A stretch of 64,000 nucleotides of DNA from Pseudomonadota bacterium (GCA_023388175.1 JAEWGT010000017.1:372001-436000), one strand, 5' to 3'; positions 1 through 8,942 are shown, numbered from the stretch's first letter. Notes: generated by a model not told the origin, from the sequence alone. Numbers and translations: made by a program.

Positions 1-273
1 CACCCGCAAAGGGCTTTCGTTCTTTTCCTTGTCCCAGATCTGGGCATAGGCATGCCCGCTCTTCTGCGGTCGGAACGATAGGATGACCAGGTTGAGAATG
101 GGCCACCACAGGAATTTGTTGGTCTCGATCACGCGCGGATCGGACAGGAATTCCTTGAGATAGCGGCGCACGCTCCAGTAATCCGTAGCGTCCGGCGTTC
201 CCAGATTAAGCAGCAGCACCCCGATCTTCTGCTTGGGCACAACGGGATGGTTCGGGGGCAAATGATCGGACAT
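1..273 (-). CDS. hemH: Ferrochelatase, N-terminal 91 codons (cut by window edge)
   Basis: Ferrochelatase inserts Fe2+ into protoporphyrin IX, the last step of haem synthesis. The visible N-terminus reads MSDHLPPNHPVV, then KIGVLLLNLGTPD, then RRYLKEFLSDPRVIE and ILSFRPQKSGHAYAQIW. The LLLNLGTPD and RRYL-EFL-D-RVI blocks are the hallmark N-terminal motifs of HemH. The ATG at 273 suits the family, which usually has a short leader before the first strand. The rest of the gene lies left of the window, so completeness cannot be judged. A second haem gene, hemF, is at 42.9 kb but is not linked to this one. Confidence 0.9.
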   Translation of the reverse strand, partial: MSDHLPPNHPVVPKQKIGVLLLNLGTPDATDYWSVRRYLKEFLSDPRVIETNKFLWWPILNLVILSFRPQKSGHAYAQIWDKEKNESPLRV

Positions 274-377
274 CGGGGCCTGTTTGGAAGCGTTCCAGTG
301 TGCGGCGCACCTTACTCACTTCCGCCCTTATCGCAAGGCGGCGATGGGTCGCGCTGCGGCTTGATCCAGATCAGCGC

Positions 378-1964
378 CTAAAGGCTCGCCACAAGCAGCA
401 GGAGGCCGAAGCCGAGCACAAAGATGGCGCCGACCAGTTCGGCCCACCACACGGTATGCCCGGCCAGCGCGCTGTCGGCGCCGCCAATGCGCGAGGCAAG
501 GCCCTTGGCCATCACTGCCAGCGTTGCCAAGGCGGCCACGGTGATCGCCGTACCCAAAGCCATCAGCACCACCGAAACAATCCCCGCCGCCAGCAGGCCC
601 TGCGACAATGCAAAGACCAGCACCACCAGCGCGCCAGAACAGGGCCGCAATCCCACGGCAAAGACCACGCCCAACTGCTCGCGCCAATCGCCCTTGATAT
701 CCGACGGACCGACCGCATGGTGCATGTGATCATGACCGTGGTCATGGTGATGGTGGTCATCGTGGCTATGCCCATGGCCGTGGTGACCATGGCTATGACC
801 CCAGCCGAAGAGTTTCCGCAGCACCAGCCAAAGCCCGAGCAGCGCCACCAGGCCATAGGATATGACACCCACCCAATGCGCCGCGTCGCCCATTGCCGTG
901 CTGGTCAGGTTCAGCAGCCCGGCCAGGATCAGCACGAACGCAATCGCCACAATGGCCTGCATCAGCGCGGAAATGCCGCTCAGCACAATGCCCTGGCGCA
1001 ATTGCCGCTCATTGGCCAGCACATAGGAGGAAATCACCACCTTGCCATGCCCCGGTCCTGCTGCGTGGAAGACGCCATAGATGAAGCTCAGCCCACCCAG
1101 CACCCAGAAAGCCGTCCAGTCGGTGCGCAGCGCGTCGAGTGCGCCGGTCATCGCGGCATAGAATGTACGCTGCTGCTCCTGCAACCACCCGAAAAAGCCG
1201 GTGCGCGGCAGGTTCAGCCCCACTTCCGGCGGCGGTCCGCCAAAAGGCGTCACCGGGCGGCTTTGCGCCACGTCGTTGACAGCTTCAAGCGCGGTTGCCG
1301 GGGCTGGTGCGTCACCACAGGACAGCACGATCATGCCCTGGGTGCCACGCATCGCCGCCGCCAGGTCGGGCGGCAGTTCCAGCACTTCCGGCCCCAGCGC
1401 GAAAAGCCTTTCCTCCACCGCGCGCGACATCGGCGTGGGCGGCTCCAGATGTATCGAGCAATCCGCGCCGGCATTGACAAGCGACACGTCGGACACATCG
1501 TCAAAGGCGATGGCCACATAATATTCGGCGTCATATACGCCCAGCTCAAACCGCCCGCCCACCGGCTGCGGGTCAAGCGCGGTAATCGAAAAATCCAGCG
1601 TCACCCGGCTGTTCTCATAGCGCATGCGCTGGTCGCCCACAGCGCTGAAAGCCATGTTGTCGCCCGCCGAGGTGTAGAAGCCGAACTCGGCCAGGCCGAG
1701 CATATTTTCGTCGGCCAGGTCCTGCATTTCATCGGGGGTGACGACGCCGTTGCCGTCCGTATCGAGCCCCTGCACCATCCAAACCGAAAAAGCGCTGTCA
1801 AAGGTCCAACTGTGCTGCAATGCGGTAAGACGGCCGGCGTCATCCAGCGTGATGCCAACCTGTGCGTCAATGAAGATATGCGGATGCGCCAGCGCTGACT
1901 GCACCAGTCCGAGCATCATCAGGGCCGGAACTGCCAGCCAGTTTCGTATGCGGGAAAAACCCAA
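378..1964 (-). CDS. DUF1007-NicO fusion: nickel/cobalt transporter with periplasmic domain
   Basis: The 528-residue protein joins two parts. Residues 1-26 look like a signal peptide ending in ALA, and the mature protein starts HPHIF, the usual start of DUF1007 domains (about 27-220). Residues 285-528 form a six-helix NicO/RcnA-type metal permease with the motif HAAGPGHGK at 300-308, GLRPCSG near 438-444 and a long His-rich loop (about 390-416) expected to bind Ni2+ or Co2+. Residues 68-79 match an EF-hand loop (D68, D70, N72, G73, E79). The start is a TTG with AGGAC just upstream; no ATG precedes the signal peptide. Direction of transport (efflux versus uptake) cannot be told from sequence. 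The gene ends 12 bases from the start side of nothing else and has its own upstream spacer shared with the LysR gene end. Confidence 0.85.
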   Translation of the reverse strand: MGFSRIRNWLAVPALMMLGLVQSALAHPHIFIDAQVGITLDDAGRLTALQHSWTFDSAFSVWMVQGLDTDGNGVVTPDEMQDLADENMLGLAEFGFYTSAGDNMAFSAVGDQRMRYENSRVTLDFSITALDPQPVGGRFELGVYDAEYYVAIAFDDVSDVSLVNAGADCSIHLEPPTPMSRAVEERLFALGPEVLELPPDLAAAMRGTQGMIVLSCGDAPAPATALEAVNDVAQSRPVTPFGGPPPEVGLNLPRTGFFGWLQEQQRTFYAAMTGALDALRTDWTAFWVLGGLSFIYGVFHAAGPGHGKVVISSYVLANERQLRQGIVLSGISALMQAIVAIAFVLILAGLLNLTSTAMGDAAHWVGVISYGLVALLGLWLVLRKLFGWGHSHGHHGHGHSHDDHHHHDHGHDHMHHAVGPSDIKGDWREQLGVVFAVGLRPCSGALVVLVFALSQGLLAAGIVSVVLMALGTAITVAALATLAVMAKGLASRIGGADSALAGHTVWWAELVGAIFVLGFGLLLLVASL

Positions 1965-1976
1965 GACGTCCTGCCC

Positions 1977-2876
1977 CTATTTGATCGGGTGTGTGGCGAA
2001 CCACTCCACCAGATGGTCGATCAGCGCCCGGACCTTGCCCGCCAGATGACGCCGATGCGGATAGACTGCCTGCAGCGTCTGCCCGGTGGGCAGAAACTCG
2101 GTCAGCACCGGAACGAGCTCGCCCCGCTCCACTGCCGGATCGGCCAGATAGGATGGCAACATGACGAAACCGAGGCCCATGATCGCTGCGGTTCGCGCCG
2201 CCAGCGGCGAATTTACCCGCAGCGGTCCATTCACAGGCACCGAGATGGTCTTGCCGTCTTCGGTAAAGCGCCAGTTCGACTGGCCTTGCAGATTGACGTC
2301 GATGATACAGGGCAGATGTCGCAGATCCTCGGGATGTTTGGGCACTCCGATCCGCTTCAAGAGATCGGGCGAGGCGCCGGCGACGACGTGCATATCGGCA
2401 ATCTTGCGCGCGATCAGCGAAGAATCCGCCAGCGTCGAAATCCGCAGCGCCACATCAATGCCCTCGTCCACCAGATCGACATAGCGATCCTCCAGCCGCA
2501 GATCGAGCAGCACCTTGGGATATTTCTTGAGATAATCGAACACCGCCGGCGCCAAAGTGGATTCGCCGAAATTGCGTGGCGCCGATACGCGCAACAAGCC
2601 GCGCGGCTCGCTGGTCTGGTCGCTGATCGTGGCGTCCAGATCGTCCAGCTGCTGCAACAGTCCCGACGCTTCCCGATAATAGGCTTCTCCCGCCTCTGTC
2701 AGGCTGAGCTTGCGCGTCGTCCGGTTCATCAGCCGCACCCCGAGATAATCCTCGAGATCAGTGACGTATTTGCTGAGCAGCGCCTTGGACCGTCCGTGCT
2801 GACGCGCCGCAGCCGAGAAGCCGCCGGAATCGAACACCTGAACGAAAGCGCGGATACGGGCGATGTCCTGCGTCAT
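1977..2876 (-). CDS. LysR-family transcriptional regulator
   Basis: A 299-residue LysR-type regulator of normal length. Residues 1-60 form the winged helix-turn-helix (FVQVFDSGGFSAAARQHGRSKALLSKYVTDLE), followed by the LMNRTTRKLSLTEAG wing. Residues 90-290 form the substrate-binding fold that senses a small effector. The N-terminus (IARIRAFVQVFDSGGFSAAA) is of the CrgA/DmlR-like group. It is divergent from the MarR-like gene at 2978, with 101 bases between, and its stop lies 12 bases before the start of the Ni/Co transporter on the same strand. Those two could be one transcript. The effector is unknown. Confidence 0.88.
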   Translation of the reverse strand: MTQDIARIRAFVQVFDSGGFSAAARQHGRSKALLSKYVTDLEDYLGVRLMNRTTRKLSLTEAGEAYYREASGLLQQLDDLDATISDQTSEPRGLLRVSAPRNFGESTLAPAVFDYLKKYPKVLLDLRLEDRYVDLVDEGIDVALRISTLADSSLIARKIADMHVVAGASPDLLKRIGVPKHPEDLRHLPCIIDVNLQGQSNWRFTEDGKTISVPVNGPLRVNSPLAARTAAIMGLGFVMLPSYLADPAVERGELVPVLTEFLPTGQTLQAVYPHRRHLAGKVRALIDHLVEWFATHPIK

Positions 2877-2977
2877 GGCATTCCGTTCACTCTGAGCTTG
2901 TCAATCGACGCATAACTCATCTGCACTGGGTGAACAATAACGCCCCTTGGTCGTTTCGAGATTAACGATAGGATACA

Positions 2978-3445
2978 ATGCCCAATCGACGCAGCCCGGG
3001 AGTTCGGACTATTTTCGTGCCCATGTCCAAGCCCTCTTCACGATCAGCGCTCTATCGGCTCATTGAAGCCGGCCAATTGGCGCACAAGGCTCTGCTGGTG
3101 CCGCTTATCGAGAAGGGTCTTGAGCCCGGCGATGACGCTGTCCTGTTCGTTCTCGGCCGCTCAGGCACCACCGAAGTGGCTCTGGCCGAAGAGCTGGGCC
3201 TGCCGCTCGATCACCTTGCCACTCGGCTCGAGCGTCTCGCAGGGCGTGATCTCATCACTCGCCAGGCTGTCGGCCCAGAACTTGAGCCGGGCATTGCGCT
3301 CACCGACCGGGGCCTGCGCATTCGCAACAATCTGGCCGATCATTGGGCGCAATTGGAAGATGCGCTTCTGGGCGAACTCAAGCCCAAGCATCGCAAGCGT
3401 TTCGCCGAAACGCTGGGCCGTTTCGTCGAACTGTTGCGCCTCTAG
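2978..3445 (+). CDS. MarR-like winged-helix regulator
   Basis: A 155-residue protein. Residues 25-140 read as a MarR-type winged helix: GDDAVLFVLGRSGTTEVALAEEL, then a recognition-helix region DHLATRLERLAGRDLITR, a wing, and GLRIRNNLADHWAQLEDAL. AGGAT six bases before the ATG at 2978 supports this start; a second ATG at 3023 (MSKPSS) is possible. It is divergent from the LysR gene. The ligand and targets are unknown. The recognition helix is less typical than in standard MarR proteins, so the family assignment is by overall pattern. Confidence 0.7.
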   Translation: MPNRRSPGVRTIFVPMSKPSSRSALYRLIEAGQLAHKALLVPLIEKGLEPGDDAVLFVLGRSGTTEVALAEELGLPLDHLATRLERLAGRDLITRQAVGPELEPGIALTDRGLRIRNNLADHWAQLEDALLGELKPKHRKRFAETLGRFVELLRL

Positions 3446-3573
3446 GCCAGCGGGAACCGCCCGCTGCTCTGCCCGTTTCCGGCTTAATGTTTCGTTCAGG
3501 TTAGGTTCATGCGCTCCGCTGTTAAGTGGCTGCAAGGCTTGAACGCCAGAACGCATTGGGAAAGGAGCCCATT

Positions 3574-4062
3574 ATGGCCCTCAACAGGAAACTGCTAACC
3601 GCCGGCTTGGCCACGCTCGGCATCCTGATCACCACGGTCGCTGCCTCGGCAGCCCCCGCTGTGGCCACAGGCAACGTCAATGTCCGCAGTGGCCCCGGCA
3701 CCGGCTATGGCGTCATCGACACCCTCCGGCGCGGAGACCAGGTCGACGTGCAATATTGCCGTGGCTCCTGGTGCTACGTGGAAAAGCGCGGCCCCGATGG
3801 CTGGGTCTCGGCCAATTATCTGAGCTACGGTGGCGGCTGGAACCGTCCGCCTCCGCCGCCTCCGACCTGGACGCCGCCGCGCCCGCAGCCGCCGGTCTGG
3901 ACTCCGCCTCGGCCGCAGCCGCCTCATTGGGGCAATCCGCGCCCGCCGCGTCCGCCCCATTGGAACAACCCGCGGCCCCCGGCCTATCCGGTTCAGCCGG
4001 GCAACCCCGGCTCCAGCGTGTGCTTCAATGGCCCCAACGGCTATTTCTGCATCAACAGCTAA
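3574..4062 (+). CDS. Secreted SH3-domain protein with proline-rich tail
   Basis: A 162-residue exported protein. The start at 3574 has a strong AAAGGAG Shine-Dalgarno. Residues 1-25 are a signal peptide (LATLGILITTVAASA then AAPAVA). Residues 27-82 form a bacterial SH3 domain (NVNVRSGPGTGYGVIDTL ... GWVSANYLSY), a fold that often binds peptidoglycan. Residues 85-150 are a low-complexity Pro/Trp/Arg tail in which PPRPQPP and PPxWxxPRPP recur. The C-terminus carries a short Cys pair (VCFNGPNGYFCINS) that could form a disulphide. An envelope role is inferred. A hairpin terminator follows at once. Confidence 0.82.
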   Translation: MALNRKLLTAGLATLGILITTVAASAAPAVATGNVNVRSGPGTGYGVIDTLRRGDQVDVQYCRGSWCYVEKRGPDGWVSANYLSYGGGWNRPPPPPPTWTPPRPQPPVWTPPRPQPPHWGNPRPPRPPHWNNPRPPAYPVQPGNPGSSVCFNGPNGYFCINS

Positions 4063-4071
4063 GCGCTTGCA

Positions 4072-4095
4072 CGCCGCCCGAAAGGGCGGCGTTTA
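4072..4095 (+). terminator. Rho-independent terminator
   Basis: CGCCGCCC (4072-4079), loop GAAA, GGGCGGCG (4084-4091), then TTTAT. It lies ten bases after the SH3-domain gene stop and directly abuts the stop of the convergent gene at 4096, so it may serve both. Confidence 0.8.
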
Positions 4096-4536
4096 TCATT
4101 CCACCGTTAGCCGTTCGATATCCACGCCCCGCCGCTCCAGCGGCGCGCGCATCTTTCGATTGAGAAATTCATTGGCGCCGTAAGCGACAATAACGCCGAT
4201 GGCCGCGGTAACGCCAAAGCCTGCCCAGCCCTCCAGCCCGGCCATGATCGTGGCAGCGACCAGCGTTGCGGCCCCGATCCCCAGCAGCGTCCAGCCCTTC
4301 TTCTGCTCTGCCGCGCGCAGATTGCGCGCTCCCGAATGCAGCAGGTCTCGCAATTCGGTATCGCTCATTGCAGCCAGATCGGCATTGCGCCTTTCGCGCC
4401 TGATGGTCTCGATATAGGCATCTACGCGCCGCATGGTCAGCGCCTCACGCTGGTCGGTATGGCGGCCTTTGCTCATCAGCGTCCAGCCGCCGCCAACCAG
4501 CAGCAGAACCAAAGCAAGCTCGATCAGCCAGATCAT
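4096..4536 (-). CDS. Hypothetical membrane protein, 146 aa
   Basis: Family not recognised. Hydrophobic segments are at residues 1-18 (IWLIELALVLLLVGGGW) and about 82-118 (two helices, GWTLLGIGAATLVAA and GFGVTAAIGVIVAYG). A charged middle (about 25-75, rich in Arg/Glu: IETIRRERRNADLAAM) is predicted helical. The ATG at 4536 is chosen because AAGGAGGTG lies five bases upstream; a GTG at 4542 would overlap that ribosome site. It is convergent with the SH3-domain gene. Confidence 0.65.
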   Translation of the reverse strand: MIWLIELALVLLLVGGGWTLMSKGRHTDQREALTMRRVDAYIETIRRERRNADLAAMSDTELRDLLHSGARNLRAAEQKKGWTLLGIGAATLVAATIMAGLEGWAGFGVTAAIGVIVAYGANEFLNRKMRAPLERRGVDIERLTVE

Positions 4537-4600
4537 CGGCACCTCCTTTCATTCAAATCACACATGCCCTCGCATATGGCCGAGTTCAAGACGGAGCGGC

Positions 4601-5524
4601 TCATTCGTGTCCGGGTGTCGCCTCTTCCCTGACCGTCACCACCTTGCGCGTCCGCTCCCGCCACATCACCACCAGCCCTGCAGCAACGATGATGGAGGCC
4701 CCAAAAAGGGAAATCGCGTCGATCCAGTGCCCGAACACCACGATTGAAAGAAAGATGGCCCAGGGCAAGGAAAAATAGTTGAATGGCTGCAACACGCTGG
4801 CCGGCGCCATGGTCAGCGCATAGACCATCACCCCGTGTCCGGCACAGGTCGTCGCCATGATGACCACCACCAGCGCAAAATCGCCCCAGCTCATCGGCTC
4901 CCAGAAGAAGACCCCGACACAGGACGACAGCACCAGACCGATCACCGCGATATAGGTCAGGCTGGTGGCGGCACTGTCGACGCCGCCCACCTTGCGGGTG
5001 ATCACGATATAGATCGCATAGAGCGTGGCCGAAGCCAGTGCATGGGCCACGCCCCAGTCAAGCGGAATACCGCCCGGGCGCATGATGATCAGCGCGCCCA
5101 GAAAGCCGGCCCCCACGGCGGCAAACCGGAATATGCCGACCTTTTCGCCGAGGATCGGGATGGCGAACAGCGTCACCAGCAGCGGATAGACGATGACGAT
5201 GGCCTGCAATTCGCCCAGCGGCACGCTTTGCAGCGCCAGAGCAAAAAACCAGATATCGGCAATCAGCAGCACGCCCCGCAGAACTTGCCAGCCCGGCGCG
5301 CGCGACTTCAGCGCCTGCCGCAGCGGGGCCTGCCGCGCCACGATGATGAGTGCGAAGATCGCGAAACCCCAATAGCGCATCATGGTGATGAGAAAGGGCG
5401 AATAGGTCTGCACCAGCATCTTGGAAACTGCGTCCTGAATGCCGAATACGCCGATGGTGATGATGGTGAGAATAATGGCGCGCCCGATCTGGTCTAGGCG
5501 CGGCGAAATATCTGGGGCGGACAT
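4601..5524 (-). CDS. EamA/DMT-superfamily transporter
   Basis: A 307-residue drug/metabolite transporter-type protein with ten hydrophobic helices arranged as two EamA repeats (residues about 20-145 and 160-290). Typical pieces are FGIQDAVSKML, the RYWGFAIFALI helix, LQAIVIVYPLLVTLFA and IPILGEKVG in the first half, and AGHGVMVYALTMAPASVLQPFNY in the second. Substrate is unknown (amino acids, purines or others in this family). The ATG at 5524 is preferred over an in-frame TTG at 5548 that lies inside the terminator of the upstream gene. Confidence 0.85.
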   Translation of the reverse strand: MSAPDISPRLDQIGRAIILTIITIGVFGIQDAVSKMLVQTYSPFLITMMRYWGFAIFALIIVARQAPLRQALKSRAPGWQVLRGVLLIADIWFFALALQSVPLGELQAIVIVYPLLVTLFAIPILGEKVGIFRFAAVGAGFLGALIIMRPGGIPLDWGVAHALASATLYAIYIVITRKVGGVDSAATSLTYIAVIGLVLSSCVGVFFWEPMSWGDFALVVVIMATTCAGHGVMVYALTMAPASVLQPFNYFSLPWAIFLSIVVFGHWIDAISLFGASIIVAAGLVVMWRERTRKVVTVREEATPGHE

Positions 5525-5540
5525 ATGGACGATGCTCGGA

Positions 5541-5577
5541 ATAAACAACGCCCCGCCGCATGCTGCGGCGAGGCTTC
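5541..5577 (-). terminator. Rho-independent terminator after the 106-aa membrane protein gene
   Basis: On the minus strand CCTCGCCGC, loop AGCAT, GCGGCGGGG is followed by a T-rich stretch (CGTTGTTTATT). The stem pairs fully if one G-U pair is allowed. It lies just after the gene that ends at 5597. Confidence 0.75.
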
Positions 5578-5596
5578 GCTAAATCTATATCAAGCC

Positions 5597-5917
5597 TCAG
5601 GACTTCGCCACGGCAGACTTGATGCCCCCCGCGATCGCCGTCAGCAGCACGCCGCCGACAAGCCCGGTCACGCCCTGCCCGGCCAACGCGCCGATATCGA
5701 AACTCCCCGCAGTTCCGGCAGCGCCCGCAGCCGCGCCGACCAGGCCGTCGAGCCCCGGTATCATGCCGGCAAGCCACGTTCCGGCCAGGCCGCCAATCGC
5801 GCCGACAATGGAATTGCCTGCGGTGCCAAGACTAAGCTGTCTGGCCAATTGGCCTAAAACGTTGCCGCCCGCCCCGCCAGTAATCAACTGCACCAGAATT
5901 GGAACAATTGCCTCCAT
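5597..5917 (-). CDS. Small Gly/Ala-rich hypothetical protein
   Basis: A 106-residue protein starting MEAIVPILVQLITGG, rich in Gly, Ala and Leu throughout (GAIGGLAGTWLAGMIPG; GAAAGAAGTAG). It is amphipathic to hydrophobic and ends IAGGIKSAVAKS. Similar small proteins occur in rhizobia without a known role. A clear AGGAGG on the minus strand before the ATG at 5917 fixes the start; the frame stays open further upstream but without such a site. A membrane or aggregation-prone nature is inferred from composition only. Confidence 0.6.
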   Translation of the reverse strand: MEAIVPILVQLITGGAGGNVLGQLARQLSLGTAGNSIVGAIGGLAGTWLAGMIPGLDGLVGAAAGAAGTAGSFDIGALAGQGVTGLVGGVLLTAIAGGIKSAVAKS

Positions 5918-6098
5918 GACTACGTCTCCTCCTGTTTCGCCGGGTCCTCCACCCGGAGATACTTGGAAGGCTACGCCTGTTTTTATACAAGGCAAACGAA
6001 AAAGCTGCTGCCATTTCCTGTCAGCGTCCCGCCTTAGCAAGCTGTCGCCACGCAAGCACTGATTGAAGAAAAGGCCCTTCGGGCCTAAGGTCCAAAGG

Positions 6099-6887
6099 AT
6101 GCGACAAACGTCCCCGAACACACAGAATCAGACGCCCCCTATCGCCCTTGTCACCGGCGCCGGAGACCGTATCGGGGCGGCCATCGCCTTCGCGCTGGCC
6201 ATGGAGGGGTATGCGGTAATCATCCACTACCGTTCCGATGCGGCCGGAGCCAAGGCCGTTCGGGCCCGTATCCGCGCCGAAGGAGGCCGCGCTGAAATCC
6301 TGAAGGCCGACCTCGGCAAGCGCGGCCAGCGTGCCACGCTGGTTGAGCGCGCCGCAGAATTCTTCGGCCCGCTCACGGTGCTGATCAACAATGCTTCGAT
6401 CTTCGAGCCCGATTCCGCCCGGGACGTTGACGAGGCGCTGTGGGACGCGCATTTCGCCGTCCATGCAGAGGCACCTGTCTTCCTTTCGCGCGATTTCGCC
6501 GCTCAGCTTCCAGAGGGTGTCGAAGGCAATATCGTCAATATGATCGACGAGCGCGTCCTTCACCCCACGCCCGCTTTTTTCAGCTATTACCTGTCCAAAT
6601 CGGTGCTGTGGACCGCCACCCGGACGCTGGCCCAGTCGCTCGCCCCCGCCATTCGCGTCAATGCCATCGGCCCGGGACCGGTCCTGCCCAATTCCCGTCA
6701 GACCCAGGCCGAATTTGATGCCTCGGTCGAAGCCCTGCCCCTGCAACGCCATGCCGGCCCCGAAGCCATAGCCAGGGGCATTCTCGCAATTCTGTCCATG
6801 CCCTCCTATACCGGCCAGATGCTGGCGTTGGATGGCGGTGAACATCTCGAATTTTTGCCCAAAAGCGGGCCCACACCCCGACTATGA
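6099..6887 (+). CDS. Short-chain dehydrogenase/reductase, pteridine-reductase-like
   Basis: A 262-residue SDR oxidoreductase. The NAD(P)-binding motif TGAGDRIG is at about residues 19-26, the NNAS structural motif at about 99-102, and the active-site YxxxK is present as YYLSK at about 165-169. The RIG ending of the glycine motif and GPGPVLP after the active site resemble the PTR1/FolM branch (pteridine or dihydromonapterin reductases), but the substrate is not proven. The ATG at 6099 with AAAGG upstream is preferred to the TTG at 6063. It overlaps uvrC by four bases (ATGA), so the two are probably translationally coupled. A small GC-rich hairpin (6072-6086) sits in its leader. Confidence 0.8.
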   Translation: MRQTSPNTQNQTPPIALVTGAGDRIGAAIAFALAMEGYAVIIHYRSDAAGAKAVRARIRAEGGRAEILKADLGKRGQRATLVERAAEFFGPLTVLINNASIFEPDSARDVDEALWDAHFAVHAEAPVFLSRDFAAQLPEGVEGNIVNMIDERVLHPTPAFFSYYLSKSVLWTATRTLAQSLAPAIRVNAIGPGPVLPNSRQTQAEFDASVEALPLQRHAGPEAIARGILAILSMPSYTGQMLALDGGEHLEFLPKSGPTPRL

Positions 6888-8764
6888 CCGACGACCAGAC
6901 CCCGCCCAAATCCGGCCCGGACGTGATCCGGGCCTTCGTCCGTACCCTGCCGGCGGCACCCGGCGTCTATCGAATGCTCGATGCGGCAGGCGAGGTCATG
7001 TATGTAGGCAAGGCGCGCAGCCTCAAGGCCCGCGTCACCAATTACACGCGACCCGAAGGGCTCGAACTGCGCCTGCAGCGCATGATCGCCGCCACGGTCA
7101 GCATGGAATTTGTTCGCACCGAGACGGAGTCGGAAGCACTCCTGCTCGAAGCCAACATGATCAAGCGTTTGAAGCCGCGCTACAACGTGCTGCTGCGCGA
7201 CGACAAGAGCTTCCCCTATATCCTCATCGCCACCGACCATGAAGCGCCTGAATTGACCAAGCATCGGGGCACGCGCCGCCGGCCCGGTCACTATTTCGGC
7301 CCCTTCGCCTCGGCCACCGCCGTCGGGCGCACCATTGCCAGTCTGCAAAAGGCCTTCCTCCTCCGCAACTGCTCGGACAGCTTCTACGCCGCCCGCACCC
7401 GCCCGTGTCTGCAATACCAGATCAAGCGCTGCGCCGGCCCCTGCACGCGCGAAATCAGTCTTGAAGCCTATGGCGAGCTGGTCGAGGACGCCCGCCAGTT
7501 TCTGTCCGGCAAATCGCGTTCTGTGCAGCAGCATTTGCAGGCCGACATGAACAAGGCCGCCGAAGAACTCGATTTCGAGCGCGCCGCCCTCATCCGCGAC
7601 CGCCTGTCCGCCCTTGCCCTCATCCAGTCCCAGGGCGACGCCACCGCCCGCTCGGTAGAAGAGGCCGACGTCTTCGCCATCCATCACGAAGGCGGCCAGT
7701 TCTGCGTGCAGGTCTTCTTTTTCCGCGCCTACCAGAACTGGGGCAACTACCCCTATCGCCCCCGCGCCGACGCTTCGCTGACCGATGCAGAAGTGCTCGA
7801 AGCCTTTATCGGCCAGTTTTACGAAAACCGCACACCCGCCCGACTCGTGCTCATTTCACATGAATTGAGCGAGCAGGCGCTGATGGAAGAAGCCCTCTCC
7901 TCCCGCGCCGGCCGTCGTGTCTATATCGAACAGCCCCAGCGCGGCGAGAAGCGCGATCTGGTCAATCATGCCCTCAACAATGCCCGAGAAGCCCTGAGCC
8001 GCCAGCTCGCCGAAGGCGCGTCACACCGCAGCCTGCTCGAAGGCGTTGCCGAAACCTTCGGCCTCGAAGAGGTGCCCCGCCGCATCGAAACCTACGACAA
8101 CTCCCACATTTCCGGCACCAATATGGTCGGCGCCATGGTGGTGGCGGGCGAGGAGGGCTTTTCCAAGAAGCACTACCGCACCTTCAACATCAAATCCGAC
8201 ATCACTGCCGGCGACGATTTCGGCATGATGCGCGAAGTGCTGACACGCCGCTTCACCCGCCTGGCCAATGACAGCGAGATCGACGCCGAAGACGACAATA
8301 CCGGCATGCCCGACTGGCCCGACGTGGTGTTCATCGATGGCGGCGCGGGCCAGATGAGCGCGGTGCGTGGCGTCATCGCCGAACTCAACCTGCCCAAGGA
8401 AGTCACCTTCATCGGCATCGCCAAGGGCGAAGACCGCGATGCGGGGCGGGAAAAATTCTTCATGGAAGGCAAGGACGCCTTCATGCTGCCCCACCGCGAC
8501 CCGGTGCTCTACTATGTCCAGCGCCTGCGCGACGAAGCACACCGCTTCGCCATCGGCACCCACCGCGCCAAGCGTAAAAAGGACACGATAAAAAATCCGC
8601 TGGACGAAATCGAAGGCATTGGCCCGGCTCGCAAGCGCGCCCTGCTCAACCATTTCGGCTCCGCCAAGGCCGTCGGTCGAGCCAGCCTCTCCGATCTCGA
8701 AGCCGTGCCCACCATTTCAAAGGCTATGGCGCAACTGATCTACGACCACTTCAATCGGAGTTAG
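6884..8764 (+). CDS. uvrC: Excinuclease ABC subunit C
   Basis: A 626-residue UvrC, the endonuclease that cuts both sides of a DNA lesion in nucleotide-excision repair. Domains in order: GIY-YIG nuclease at about 25-105 (PGVYRMLDAAGEVMYVGKAR), a Cys-bearing linker (RPCLQYQIKRCAGPC at about 167-181), the UVR/UvrB-binding motif at about 215-250 (AAEELDFERAALIRDRL), the RNase H-like 3' nuclease from about 400 (YDNSHISGTNMVGAMVV; VFIDGGAGQ), and two helix-hairpin-helix units at the C-terminus (IEGIGPARKRALL). Length is normal. It shares an ATGA overlap with the upstream SDR gene. Confidence 0.97.
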   Translation: MTDDQTPPKSGPDVIRAFVRTLPAAPGVYRMLDAAGEVMYVGKARSLKARVTNYTRPEGLELRLQRMIAATVSMEFVRTETESEALLLEANMIKRLKPRYNVLLRDDKSFPYILIATDHEAPELTKHRGTRRRPGHYFGPFASATAVGRTIASLQKAFLLRNCSDSFYAARTRPCLQYQIKRCAGPCTREISLEAYGELVEDARQFLSGKSRSVQQHLQADMNKAAEELDFERAALIRDRLSALALIQSQGDATARSVEEADVFAIHHEGGQFCVQVFFFRAYQNWGNYPYRPRADASLTDAEVLEAFIGQFYENRTPARLVLISHELSEQALMEEALSSRAGRRVYIEQPQRGEKRDLVNHALNNAREALSRQLAEGASHRSLLEGVAETFGLEEVPRRIETYDNSHISGTNMVGAMVVAGEEGFSKKHYRTFNIKSDITAGDDFGMMREVLTRRFTRLANDSEIDAEDDNTGMPDWPDVVFIDGGAGQMSAVRGVIAELNLPKEVTFIGIAKGEDRDAGREKFFMEGKDAFMLPHRDPVLYYVQRLRDEAHRFAIGTHRAKRKKDTIKNPLDEIEGIGPARKRALLNHFGSAKAVGRASLSDLEAVPTISKAMAQLIYDHFNRS

Positions 8765-8790
8765 GACGTAGAGCCGAGAGCCACGGTGCA

Positions 8791-8830
8791 GTCCCCTCCC
8801 CCTTGAGGGGAGGGTTAGGGTGGGGGTTCT
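8791..8830. repeat. Intergenic repeat family A, copy 1
   Basis: A 40-base G/C-polarised element with a CCCCTCCCCCTTGAGGGG core that can fold on itself. A second copy at 13071-13110 matches at 36 of 40 positions, and a decayed core occurs at 38473-38488. All copies lie between genes. Confidence 0.75.
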
Positions 8831-8942
8831 GAACTGTCAACGCGCCCGCCAGGCGGGACAGTCCACCAATGGACCGATCCGTCGTGGCATTATCGAAATC
8901 CCCCGTCCCGTTCGTCGCTCTCACACCAACCGGAGTTCGCAA

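Noticed and set aside
300..1898. 532-aa plus-strand frame opposite the Ni/Co transporter
   Set aside because: Its composition (runs of Gln, His, Arg) is that of an antisense shadow; the minus strand encodes a clear DUF1007-NicO protein.
6072..6086. Hairpin AGGCCC-TTC-GGGCCT as a terminator
   Set aside because: It lies in the shared leader of two divergent genes, with no upstream gene to terminate on either strand; role unknown.
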